Shown here one piece after another: positions 8,044 to 15,959 of a stretch of DNA of 64,000 nucleotides. A program made the position numbers and the translations under genes. Every line of letters begins with the position of its first letter. Within the stretch, counting starts at the first letter, position 1. Source of the stretch: Vitreoscilla massiliensis (GTDB lineage Bacteria; Pseudomonadota; Gammaproteobacteria; Burkholderiales; Neisseriaceae); the NCBI RefSeq assembly GCF_001457815.1, contig NZ_LN898220.1:372001-436000 (forward strand), read 5' to 3'. The notes under the pieces were generated by a model. That model was given only the letters and a program-made list of their open reading frames with translations, searched no databases and was not told the origin of the DNA.

Positions 8044-9932
8044 GATGATCGTGCTTTCTGAAATCCCCGTTTGATGTGTACCATCAGCAATGCCACCGCT
8101 GCTGGCGTAATCCCTGAAATGCGTGAGGCTTGGCCCACGGTTTCAGGACGATGCAAATTCAATTTTTGTTGTACTTCGGCAGACAAGCCTTTGACCTTGC
8201 CGTAATCAATGTCTTGCGGCAAACGCAAATCTTCCATCGCTTGACGGCGGTTGATTTCCTCGTTTTGTCTGTCGATATAACCTTGATATTTAACCTGAAT
8301 TTCGACTTGTTCAACCTCGACTTCGGTCAAGTTTTCTGCACTTGCCGCATTCGGCAGCGTCATTAAGTCGGCATAGCTGACATTCGGGCGGCGCAACAAC
8401 TCATGCAAGCTGTATTCATGCCCCAATTTTTGACCCAACACGCGCATTTGGTCGGCTTCAGGCAGATTTTTTGGTGTAAACCAAGTCGAACGCAAACGCT
8501 GCACCTCGCGCTCTACCGCTTCGCGCTTGTCATTGAACATGCGCCATTGCTCTTCGCCCACCAGACCGATTTGGTGGCCGGCCTCGGTCAAACGCATGTC
8601 GGCATTGTCTTCACGCAATTGCAAACGGTATTCGGCGCGGCTGGTGAACATGCGATATGGCTCGTTCACGCCTTTGGTAATCAAATCGTCGACCAACACA
8701 CCCAAGTACGCCTGTTCACGGTGCAAGACCAAGGCTTCGCGTTCAAACACATAGTTGGCCGCATTGGCGCCAGCGAGCAAGCCTTGAGCTGCGGCTTCTT
8801 CGTAACCAGTGGTGCCGTTGATTTGACCAGCAAAGAACAAACCTTCAATGGTTTTGGTTTCCAAGCTGGCTTTCAAATTGCGCGGGTCGAAATAATCGTA
8901 TTCAATCGCATAACCGGGGCGCAAGATGTGGGCGTTTTCCAAGCCTTTCATCGAACGCACCAAGCCGATTTGGATGTCGAATGGCAAAGAGGTCGAAATC
9001 CCGTTTGGATAATACTCGTTGGTATCCAAACCTTCAGGCTCTAAGAAAATCTGATGCGATTCTTTGTCGGCAAAACGGTTGATTTTGTCTTCAATGGATG
9101 GGCAATAACGTGGGCCCACGCCTTCAATTTTGCCAGTGAACATCGGGCTGCGATCAAAACCGCTGCGAATGATGTCGTGGGTGGTGCTGTTGGTATGGGT
9201 AATCCAGCACGATACTTGGCGCGGATGTAAAGCGCGTGAACCGCGTACCGAGAATACCGGTGTCGGCGTATCGCCCGGTTGCTCGCTCAATACTGAGAAA
9301 TCAATGCTGCGACCATCGATGCGTGGCGGCGTACCGGTTTTCAAACGCCCTTGTGGCAAGTTCAATTCGCGCAGTTTCGCGCCCAAACTCATCGCCGCAG
9401 GGTCGCCCGCGCGACCGCCTTGGTAGTTTTCCAAACCAATGTGGATTTTGCCCGACAAGAACGTGCCGGCGGTCAACACCACCGCACGGGCATTGAATTG
9501 CAAGCCCATGGTGGTGAGCACGCCGCTGATGCGTTCGCCATCCAAAATCACGTCGTCCACTTGCTGTTGGAACAAATCCAAGTTTTCTTGGTTTTCCAAC
9601 ATGTGGCGTATCGCCGCCTTATACAGCACACGGTCGGCTTGCGCACGCGTGGCGCGCACCGCAGGGCCTTTAGACGCGTTTAAAGTGCGAAACTGGATGC
9701 CGCCGATGTCGGCCGCCAAAGCCATGGCTCCGCCCAAAGCGTCCAATTCGCGCACCAAATGGCCTTTGCCTATGCCGCCGATAGACGGGTTGCAAGACAT
9801 CTGGCCCAAGGTTTCAATGTTGTGGCTGAGTAACAGGGTTTTTGCACCCATGCGTGCGGCCGCCAAAGCCGCTTCCGTACCTGCGTGACCGCCGCCAACG
9901 ACTATCACATCATATAGAGTGGGGTAAATCAT
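8040..9932 (-). CDS. mnmG: tRNA uridine-5-carboxymethylaminomethyl modification enzyme MnmG
   Basis: FAD enzyme that, with MnmE, installs cmnm5 on U34 of certain tRNAs. About 630 residues from the ATG at 9932 (MIYPTLYDVIVVGGGHAGTEAALAA). The dinucleotide-binding GGGHAGTEAA, the Cys-containing MSCNPSIGGIGKGHLVRE motif and FAGQINGTTGYEEAAAQGL are all family signatures. A TTG 21 nt upstream could extend the frame, but the ATG aligns with the usual MnmG start and has GGGA ahead of it. First gene of the mnmG-rsmG-parA-parB cluster. Confidence 0.97.
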   Translation of the reverse strand: MIYPTLYDVIVVGGGHAGTEAALAAARMGAKTLLLSHNIETLGQMSCNPSIGGIGKGHLVRELDALGGAMALAADIGGIQFRTLNASKGPAVRATRAQADRVLYKAAIRHMLENQENLDLFQQQVDDVILDGERISGVLTTMGLQFNARAVVLTAGTFLSGKIHIGLENYQGGRAGDPAAMSLGAKLRELNLPQGRLKTGTPPRIDGRSIDFSVLSEQPGDTPTPVFSVRGSRALHPRQVSCWITHTNSTTHDIIRSGFDRSPMFTGKIEGVGPRYCPSIEDKINRFADKESHQIFLEPEGLDTNEYYPNGISTSLPFDIQIGLVRSMKGLENAHILRPGYAIEYDYFDPRNLKASLETKTIEGLFFAGQINGTTGYEEAAAQGLLAGANAANYVFEREALVLHREQAYLGVLVDDLITKGVNEPYRMFTSRAEYRLQLREDNADMRLTEAGHQIGLVGEEQWRMFNDKREAVEREVQRLRSTWFTPKNLPEADQMRVLGQKLGHEYSLHELLRRPNVSYADLMTLPNAASAENLTEVEVEQVEIQVKYQGYIDRQNEEINRRQAMEDLRLPQDIDYGKVKGLSAEVQQKLNLHRPETVGQASRISGITPAAVALLMVHIKRGFQKARSS

Positions 9933-10238
9933 CGTCCCAAGTTTCGCAAACAAAATGGGCTTGATTGTACGCCAAACTCATGGCGCTGTCAGAATTTATC
10001 GCAACGCAACATTGCAAATCGGTCATGCTTTCAAGCAGTTGCTGCCGTTTATTTTTGCTTGCCATCAGCCACTGTGTCCATGCATGGCACAGCCATCACA
10101 GATGCGGCCTGTAAACCCAACACCCGACAGCACAATACCACTCTCATTATTGCTGTCAGCAAGTTAAGCCATACTTGATAGAACCCACACTCGCCTCGTA
10201 AGATGTTGTATTCCCAACTTTACAGGCCGCCTTTCAAC
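9933..10238. other. Intergenic region between divergent mnmG and the GNAT gene
   Basis: About 300 nt without a convincing gene. It holds two DUS copies (about 10104-10116 and 10219-10230). I found no clear promoter or hairpin terminator apart from the uptake motifs. Confidence 0.5.
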
Positions 10239-10685
10239 ATGAACATTACCACCCGCGCCTTGAGCGCCCAAGACTATGCCGCATGGCGCATTGTTTGGCA
10301 GCAATATCTGGACTTTTACCAAACCGAACTGGATGAGGCGACCACGCTTGGCACTTGGGAGCGACTGTTGCAACCCGAACACAGTCAGATGTTGGGACTG
10401 GGTGTGTTTGTCGATGACAAATTGGCGGGTTTCACCCATTTGGTGTTCCACCCCAATACCTGGAGTACCGAGCCGTGTTGTTATTTGGAAGATTTGTGTG
10501 TTGACGCGCAAGTGCGCGGACTGGGTTTGGGACGGGCATTGATTGCCGCCGCCAAAGCAGCCGCCATCGCGCAACAATGTTGCCGCTTGTACTGGGTCAC
10601 CGCCCGCGACAACCACACCGCACAAATCTTATATGACAAAGTGGCCGAGCAAACAGAATTCATCCAATACAGAATCGGCCTGTAA
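10239..10685 (+). CDS. GNAT-family N-acetyltransferase
   Basis: Probable acetyl-CoA-dependent N-acetyltransferase of unknown substrate. About 148 residues from MNITTRALSAQDYAAW. The acetyl-CoA binding signature is VRGLGLGRALIAAAKAAA (Q/RxxGxG/A type), preceded by the beta-strand CCYLEDLCVD. An in-frame ATG at 10203 would add 12 residues, but these are a translated DUS (LYRPPF), so the internal ATG is preferred. The last codons Gly-Leu-stop lie inside another DUS copy at the 3' end. It converges on the acyltransferase gene with a 31-nt gap. Confidence 0.85.
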   Translation: MNITTRALSAQDYAAWRIVWQQYLDFYQTELDEATTLGTWERLLQPEHSQMLGLGVFVDDKLAGFTHLVFHPNTWSTEPCCYLEDLCVDAQVRGLGLGRALIAAAKAAAIAQQCCRLYWVTARDNHTAQILYDKVAEQTEFIQYRIGL

Positions 10686-10716
10686 ACCCTAAATTCAGTT
10701 GCCCCTATCAAAAGCC

Positions 10717-12648
10717 TCACTTCAACAAAGGTTCAAACAGTGGGGCCAAGCGTCTTGCGCCTCGCAGACTTAAATGATCGTCATCAAAATAATATGGAAC
10801 ATTGTTACGGCTGCCATAACACTGTTTTTGATCACATAAATAAGGCAATGGATCTAGCAATTTCACCCCACAGCGCTGTGCCAATTGTGCATTGGTAATC
10901 AGCGCTAAATTGCTTCTTTGTAAATGCTGATGCTTAGACACGGTCATTTGCAAACCCTGATGCAATATCATTGAATACTTCAATTCTTCATTCAATACAT
11001 TTTTACCCATTTCAGGGATAGGCTGCATGACATATACCGGATGAGTTTGGCTCAACTGGCAAATGGCCTGCTCATAGCCTTGAATAATTTCCCCTTGAAA
11101 TTTTTGCAAATTTCTAAGTGAATATGGCGTGTAAACAAATGTTTGTGGTTGTCCATTTTGAGTTTCATTATTGCCATGCAAATAAGCATTCAAGCGATTA
11201 ACCACGATAATGGGCGTCTCTTTAGGATAGCTTTGTACTTCCAGAAAAAACCGCTGTAATTGCCGATTACAATTGAATTTCGAGTCTGCCTGAGACTGTA
11301 TGCCCAGGACAGTGGGACAACTACTGGATGTCCAACTTAGTATATGTCCATCATTTTTTTCACTGGCTGTGGCTACAGCATTCACCACCGCATTGGCATG
11401 GCTATCCCCCCAGACAATGGCTTTCAATTGCTTACCCTTGCCATACTGGCAAAATTTAACATCAACACCGCTGGCAAAATGGCACTGCTTACGTTTAGGG
11501 TCTGAATTGACGACGTAATCGAAGTTTTGGCGTGTTTGAGCTGCAATGCGCTGCGGGAAACCCTGTGCTTGCTGCACGTATTGTAAACCAGCAATCAATG
11601 TCAACATGGCCACCGCGATACCCGCAAAGACGTGTGGTTGTGTGTGTTGTTTCGCCCACTTGGCACTCGGCCGCTCTATGCCATAGTAAGACAGAGCACC
11701 TAACAAAAGTGATGAGCCTATGGCCCAAACTTTAAAATATGGTATGTGCTCGGTAACACTGACAAAATAAAAACCATAAAATGCCACTGGCCAGTGCCAC
11801 AAATAAATGGAATACGAGTATTTACCCAAATACTGTATCCAAACCCATTTCAAGCATTTGTAGTCAGTATTGGCAGCAATAATGCAAGCCGTGCCCAAGG
11901 TGGGCAATAAGGCATAATACGCCGGCCACGGTGTGGCAACACCATAGAACCAAACTGCCGCCAATAAGCACAACCAGCCCATTGTCGCAAGCAGCCGAGA
12001 CCTCCATACTGTTAAACTCATTGGATAAATTGCTACCAAGCCACCCAATACCATCTCCCAAATGCGCGAGGATAAAAAGTAAAACGCCCCCTTAGCATTG
12101 GTATGCAATAAATAACTGGCATAACACAGAGACAGCACAAACATTAACCAAAGTACCACTTTAATATGGTATTTCTTGCGTAAAAATGGGTATAAAACGA
12201 TGGGATACAGCAGATAAAACAACCACTCCACTGAGAGCGACCAAGTATGCAATAAAATATTTTCTTCTGCTGCCAAATCAAAATAGCCAGCAGACTCTGC
12301 TGCATACTGATAATTAGAAAAAAAAGCCAAACTTGCCAAAGCATTGTGAGCAAATTTCTGATAATACTCAGGAATCAGTACAAAATAGCCCATGACTGCC
12401 AATGCCAAAATCAAGCCCAACAAAGCTGGAATGATTCTGCTCACACGCGCCATGTAAAATGTCACTAAGTGAAAAGGTTGTGCTGCGGAATGTTTGCAAA
12501 TAATGTTGGTCATCAAGAAACCAGAAATCACAAAAAACACATCCACCCCGATAAAACCACCTGCGAAACCAGGCACTTTAAAGTGATACAGAGTAACCAA
12601 CACTACCGCCAATGCCCTTAAAGCATTGATGTCATAACGAAATTTCAT
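10717..12648 (-). CDS. Acyltransferase-3 / SGNH fusion protein (OafA-type O-acetyltransferase)
   Basis: Membrane acyltransferase that probably O-acetylates a surface polysaccharide, LPS or peptidoglycan. The 643-residue product has an N-terminal acyltransferase-3 domain of about ten transmembrane helices (residues 1-350). It starts RYDINALRALAVVLVTLYHF, with the conserved Arg/His region and FFVISGFLM. A periplasmic SGNH hydrolase-like domain follows: the nucleophile block is VWGDSHANAV near residue 415 and the catalytic Asp-His is DDDHLSLRGAR near the C-terminus. This two-domain layout is known from OafA, OatA-like and Neisseria PacA-like proteins; the acceptor here is not known. Monocistronic. 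Confidence 0.88.
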   Translation of the reverse strand: MKFRYDINALRALAVVLVTLYHFKVPGFAGGFIGVDVFFVISGFLMTNIICKHSAAQPFHLVTFYMARVSRIIPALLGLILALAVMGYFVLIPEYYQKFAHNALASLAFFSNYQYAAESAGYFDLAAEENILLHTWSLSVEWLFYLLYPIVLYPFLRKKYHIKVVLWLMFVLSLCYASYLLHTNAKGAFYFLSSRIWEMVLGGLVAIYPMSLTVWRSRLLATMGWLCLLAAVWFYGVATPWPAYYALLPTLGTACIIAANTDYKCLKWVWIQYLGKYSYSIYLWHWPVAFYGFYFVSVTEHIPYFKVWAIGSSLLLGALSYYGIERPSAKWAKQHTQPHVFAGIAVAMLTLIAGLQYVQQAQGFPQRIAAQTRQNFDYVVNSDPKRKQCHFASGVDVKFCQYGKGKQLKAIVWGDSHANAVVNAVATASEKNDGHILSWTSSSCPTVLGIQSQADSKFNCNRQLQRFFLEVQSYPKETPIIVVNRLNAYLHGNNETQNGQPQTFVYTPYSLRNLQKFQGEIIQGYEQAICQLSQTHPVYVMQPIPEMGKNVLNEELKYSMILHQGLQMTVSKHQHLQRSNLALITNAQLAQRCGVKLLDPLPYLCDQKQCYGSRNNVPYYFDDDHLSLRGARRLAPLFEPLLK

Positions 12649-12734
12649 TTACTGCCACTTATTTTGTTTTCATTCATGTGAATGAGGTATTGAATACCAT
12701 GATGGTACAGAACAAACTGAGTTCTTCCAAATAG

Positions 12735-12773
12735 AAGCGGCCTGTAAACCATTGATCGGCTTACAGGCCGCTT
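12735..12773 (-). terminator. Inverted DUS pair behind the prolyl aminopeptidase gene
   Basis: Two facing DUS copies (AAGCGGCCTGTAA and its complement) 13 nt apart can form a 13-bp stem. It lies just past the stop of the minus-strand pip gene. In Neisseria, DUS pairs placed like this serve as transcription terminators; the same role is inferred here. Confidence 0.65.
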
Positions 12774-12824
12774 AGAGGCTGTTTGATGGATGCATTTCTC
12801 TGTGAATCAGTCTTACGCTGTCAC

Positions 12825-13757
12825 TTATCGCTGTGCAAACGCATCCGTGGCCGCAACCAAGCCTTTGTTGACTTCGGCGTCAAATGCCGAATGGCCGCCG
12901 ATGACCACGCGCAAGTCGGCTTCGGGGAAGGCTTGCTTTAAATCGTAAGCCGATTGTATCGGCGTGCAAATATCGTAACGGCCTTGCACGATGATGGTAG
13001 GAATGTGGCGGATTTTGTCGATGTTTTTGAGCAAATCGGTTTCTGCGTCTATCCAGCCATGATTGATGAAATAGTGGTTTTCCATGCTGGATATTGCCAA
13101 GGCATGTGGGTCGTCGTCACGTGGGGTTTGCGGGTGTAAGAACACGATTTTTTCTTCGTACTCGCACCAATGGCGCGCGGCCTGTATTTTGGTGGTGGCG
13201 TCCACGTCTTTGCCAAACAACAAGTGGTTGTAAGCGGCAATCAAGTCGCCACGCTCGGCTTCCGGTATGAAGTTTTCAAACGCCGCCCACGCTTCGGGGA
13301 AAATTTGTGAGGCGCCACCGCGTTTGTACAACCAATCGCTTTCAAACTGGCGGAACAAGAAGATGCCGCGCAACACCAATTCGGTCACACGCTCAGGATG
13401 GGTTTCGGCATAGGCCAAAGACAAGGTGCTGCCCCACGAGCCGCCAAACACCATCCATTGGTCTATGCCCAAGTGTTCGCGCAAGGCTTCGATGTCGGCC
13501 ACCAGTTTCCAAGTGTCATTGTCTTCCACACAAGCATGCGGCAAAGACTTGCCGCAGCCACGCTGGTCGATTTGGATGATGCGGTATTTTTGCGGATTGA
13601 AGAAACCGCGAGTCGCTGGCGATGAGCCGCCACCAGGGCCGCCGTGTAAGAAAATCACCGGTTTGCCATCGGGATTGCCGCAGTCTTCCCAATACATTTG
13701 GTGGATGGGCGAAACTTGCAATAAGCCGCTTTGGTTGACGCTGTCTACTGTGTACAT
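12825..13757 (-). CDS. pip: Prolyl aminopeptidase (proline iminopeptidase)
   Basis: Alpha/beta-hydrolase that releases N-terminal proline from peptides in the cytoplasm. The 310-residue product has the oxyanion motif FLHGGPGGGSSP (residues about 36-47), IQIDQRGCGKS, and the nucleophile elbow GGSWGSTLSLAYA (Ser near 111). The catalytic Asp region is VQGRYDICTP and the His is in VVIGGHSAFD. Length matches the family (310-320). A clear AAGGATAG box precedes the ATG. A DUS copy lies inside the gene near 13175. Confidence 0.95.
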   Translation of the reverse strand: MYTVDSVNQSGLLQVSPIHQMYWEDCGNPDGKPVIFLHGGPGGGSSPATRGFFNPQKYRIIQIDQRGCGKSLPHACVEDNDTWKLVADIEALREHLGIDQWMVFGGSWGSTLSLAYAETHPERVTELVLRGIFLFRQFESDWLYKRGGASQIFPEAWAAFENFIPEAERGDLIAAYNHLLFGKDVDATTKIQAARHWCEYEEKIVFLHPQTPRDDDPHALAISSMENHYFINHGWIDAETDLLKNIDKIRHIPTIIVQGRYDICTPIQSAYDLKQAFPEADLRVVIGGHSAFDAEVNKGLVAATDAFAQR

Positions 13758-13767
13758 TTTTCTATCC

Positions 13768-14088
13768 TTATATGGGCTTACAGGCCGCTTGTTGTGCTGA
13801 CAAGTATGCAGGCAAGTCTTGCCACAATAACTGTTTTTGTTGGCTGCTCAATTGTTTGGTACGGTACTCGCTTTGGCGCGCGGCGCTTTCGCTCAAATCA
13901 GCGTACAACACGCGCAATGCTACGGGCTTGTGCATGCGCGTGAATTTGGCGCCTTTGCCAGCGCAATGCGCTTTCCAGCGTTTGTCCACATCATTGCTGA
14001 TGCCACAATACAAAGCGCCGTTGGCACACAAAATCAAATACATGCTCCATGCGCCCTGCTCTGTTGTGGGATTGAGTAATTCATTCAT
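13768..14088 (-). CDS. GIY-YIG nuclease superfamily protein (UPF0213/YhbQ-like)
   Basis: Small GIY-YIG domain protein of about 106 residues; relatives such as YhbQ are thought to act in DNA repair or damage response, but the function is not settled. Visible motifs are WSMYLILCANGALYCGISNDVDKRWKAH-type (the Tyr pair and Gly-Ile replacing GIY-YIG), ARQSEYRTKQLSSQQKQ and a Lys/Arg-rich middle. The start at 14088 (MNELLNPTTEQG) is preferred to one at 14139 because the extra codons translate a DUS (YRPLK). The 3' end also overlaps a DUS copy at about 13777-13790. Confidence 0.85.
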   Translation of the reverse strand: MNELLNPTTEQGAWSMYLILCANGALYCGISNDVDKRWKAHCAGKGAKFTRMHKPVALRVLYADLSESAARQSEYRTKQLSSQQKQLLWQDLPAYLSAQQAACKPI

Positions 14089-14108
14089 GGAATCAGTATT
14101 GCGATTTT

Positions 14109-14123
14109 TAAGCGGCCTGTAAA
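14109..14123 (-). repeat. Single DUS copy
   Basis: AAGCGGCCTGTAAAC, full 15-base form, between the GIY-YIG gene and the TerC-CorC gene. Confidence 0.8.
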
Positions 14124-14134
14124 CCTCAGCCAAT

Positions 14135-14162
14135 AACAAAGGCAGCCACAGCTGCCTTGTTT
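14135..14162 (-). terminator. Hairpin terminator of the TerC-CorC gene
   Basis: Just past the minus-strand stop at 14167, AACAAGGCAGC and GCTGCCTTTGTT form an 11-bp stem with one bulge and a 4-nt loop, followed by a short T-containing run. It is a moderate intrinsic terminator. Confidence 0.6.
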
Positions 14163-14166
14163 ATCA

Positions 14167-15744
14167 TCAATCTTCTTTAAACCACTCTTCATCGGAGATG
14201 CGGGTGACTTTCACGCGCTCGATGCGTTGACCGACTTTTTCTATCACGCTAAAGCGCCATTGGTGGTAATCAATGCTGTCGCCCACTTCCGGTATCGCTT
14301 GCAATTCATCCATGATCAAACCGGCCACGGTATGGAAATCGGCTTCGTCGTCTTGCGGCGGCAAATCAATTTGCTGTGCCAACGAGCCATATTCCAAGCT
14401 GCCATCGACAGTAAAGCTTTGGTCGGGGTGCATTTCGATGCTTGGCGCTTCCTCGCGTTCGTATTCCTCAGGGAAATCACCAGCGATGGTTTCCATCAAG
14501 TCTTTCATGGTAACCATACCCAAAATGCCGCCAAACTCGTCTACCACCAAGGCGATGTCGGCGCTTTTGGCTCGGAACAATTCCATTGCATTCAATACGG
14601 TTGAGTTTTCAGGCAAGACCAATGGCTGCTTCAAGGCTTTGTGGATGCTGAATTCGCCCGTGGCCAACATTTGCGCCAACAAGTCTTTCTTATTGATGTA
14701 ACCCAAGGGTTCATCAATACCGGCTTTGCCCACCACCATCAAACGCGAGAACGGCGTGTCTTCCAATTGTTTGCACTGCTGCTCTTTCGATTGCGAAATG
14801 TCCAAACGCTCGATTTCAGGCCGCGGTGTCATCACCCCCAAAATCGGCCGCTCAGCCAAGGTGAGCACGCTTTGGATCATCAACTTTTCATTGTCTTCAA
14901 AATGGCTGTCGTCGCCGTTAACCGCACCGGCTTTGGCCAATACCGCTTCGCGTATGCCCATCATGCCCAATACCGATTCGGCGGTACGCGCACGCCAAGT
15001 GCGCGCTGAAAACGCGTTTTTCTTGCGGTTTTTGCTCGACACTTGGTTGAACACCTCAATCAAAATCGAGAAGCCGATTGCCGCGTACAAATAGCCTTTA
15101 GGAATGTGGTAATGGAAGCCTTCGGCAATCAGGCTGAAACCGATCATCAACAAGAAACCCAAGCACAACATCACCACGGTTGGGTGTTTGTCGACAAATT
15201 CGGTCAACGGTTTGGACGCCCAAATCATCACCGCCATCGCCACCACCACCGCTGCCATGGCAATGGTAATGTGTTCCACCATCGCCACTGCCGTAATCAC
15301 CGAGTCGATTGAGAATACCGCATCGAGCAAGATGATTTGACCCACTACCGCCCAAAAAGCGGTGTGTTTGCGGCGGCTGTTGCCACTGTCGACATATTCG
15401 GCCTGCCCTTCCAAGCGCTCGTGCAGCTCGGTGGTGGCTTTGTAGAGCAAGAAAATACCACCGGCAAACATGATCATGTCTTTGCCCGACACCCCGAAAT
15501 CGTCGACATAAAACAACGGTGTGGTCAGCTTCATGATGTAAGCCATAGACGCCAACATCACGATGCGGATAATCACCGCCAACGACAAACCGACAATGCG
15601 CGCCTTGTCGCGGTGTTGCGGTTTGACCTTATTGGCCAAAATCGCCACAAACACCAAATTGTCTATGCCCAACACCACTTCCAGCACCAACAGGGTTAAA
15701 AAGCCAACCAAAGTGGCTGGTTCCAATACCCAACTAAAATCCAT
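14167..15744 (-). CDS. TerC-family / CBS / CorC-HlyC fusion membrane protein (YegH/YoaE type)
   Basis: Probable metal-ion or envelope-stress related membrane protein; TerC relatives export manganese or calcium, but the substrate of this fused family is unproven. About 525 residues. Residues 1-215 are a seven-helix TerC domain with the paired acidic motifs EVVLGIDNLVF and DAVFSIDSVI. Then come a CBS pair (about 300-425, TPRPEIERLDI through MVTMKDLMETIAGD) and a CorC/HlyC transporter-associated domain at the C-terminus. The ATG at 15744 (MDFSWVLEPATLVGF) is preferred because upstream codons are a hairpin. A possible leader peptide and attenuator-like hairpin precede it. Confidence 0.88.
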   Translation of the reverse strand: MDFSWVLEPATLVGFLTLLVLEVVLGIDNLVFVAILANKVKPQHRDKARIVGLSLAVIIRIVMLASMAYIMKLTTPLFYVDDFGVSGKDMIMFAGGIFLLYKATTELHERLEGQAEYVDSGNSRRKHTAFWAVVGQIILLDAVFSIDSVITAVAMVEHITIAMAAVVVAMAVMIWASKPLTEFVDKHPTVVMLCLGFLLMIGFSLIAEGFHYHIPKGYLYAAIGFSILIEVFNQVSSKNRKKNAFSARTWRARTAESVLGMMGIREAVLAKAGAVNGDDSHFEDNEKLMIQSVLTLAERPILGVMTPRPEIERLDISQSKEQQCKQLEDTPFSRLMVVGKAGIDEPLGYINKKDLLAQMLATGEFSIHKALKQPLVLPENSTVLNAMELFRAKSADIALVVDEFGGILGMVTMKDLMETIAGDFPEEYEREEAPSIEMHPDQSFTVDGSLEYGSLAQQIDLPPQDDEADFHTVAGLIMDELQAIPEVGDSIDYHQWRFSVIEKVGQRIERVKVTRISDEEWFKED

Positions 15745-15773
15745 GAGATTATTCCAATTTAACAAACGCAAAC

Positions 15774-15798
15774 AGGCGTCCTGTAAATACAGGACGCC
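15774..15798 (-). promoter_or_regulatory. Perfect hairpin in the 5' leader of the TerC-CorC gene (attenuator candidate or ResC terminator)
   Basis: GGCGTCCTGTA and TACAGGACGCC form an uninterrupted 11-bp stem with a minimal loop, 30-54 nt before the start codon. On the minus strand it is followed by the T-rich TGTTTGCGTTTGTT. It resembles a DUS pair in which both arms carry matching changes (GCGTCC for GCGGCC). It may end ResB-ResC transcription, regulate the TerC gene, or both. Confidence 0.5.
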
Positions 15799-15806
15799 CA
15801 TAAACT

Positions 15807-15869
15807 TTAGAAGGTCAACAAGATGAAGGTCTGTCGCGTCGGATAATGACTCGAACCATCTTCATTCAT
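15807..15869 (-). CDS. Candidate 20-residue leader peptide upstream of the TerC-CorC gene
   Basis: A short frame reads MNEDGSSHYPTRQTFILLTF then stop. It has a strong GGAGG box 9-10 nt before its ATG, better than the box of the TerC gene itself. It ends 9 nt before the perfect hairpin at 15774-15798, which is the usual geometry of an attenuation leader. I do not recognise the peptide. Against it: the region is short, so a 20-codon frame may arise by chance. Conservation in related genomes would decide. Confidence 0.4.
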   Translation of the reverse strand: MNEDGSSHYPTRQTFILLTF

Positions 15870-15959
15870 ACTGTTGCCGCCTCCACTAAAATATTGATGG
15901 CAATCAGTTTAACAGTTTGCACAGGGGCTGCGCAAGTTTTCAAACGCCACTGATTGCAC

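Noticed and set aside
8403..9044. A 213-codon open frame on the plus strand across mnmG
   Set aside because: It lies wholly antisense to a certain mnmG gene and has no recognisable domain or ribosome-binding site; long antisense frames are expected at this composition.
5617..10238. Replication origin or parS sites near parAB-rsmG-mnmG
   Set aside because: No cluster of TTATCCACA-type DnaA boxes, no dnaA gene and no TGTTTCACGTGAAACA-like palindrome were found in the window.
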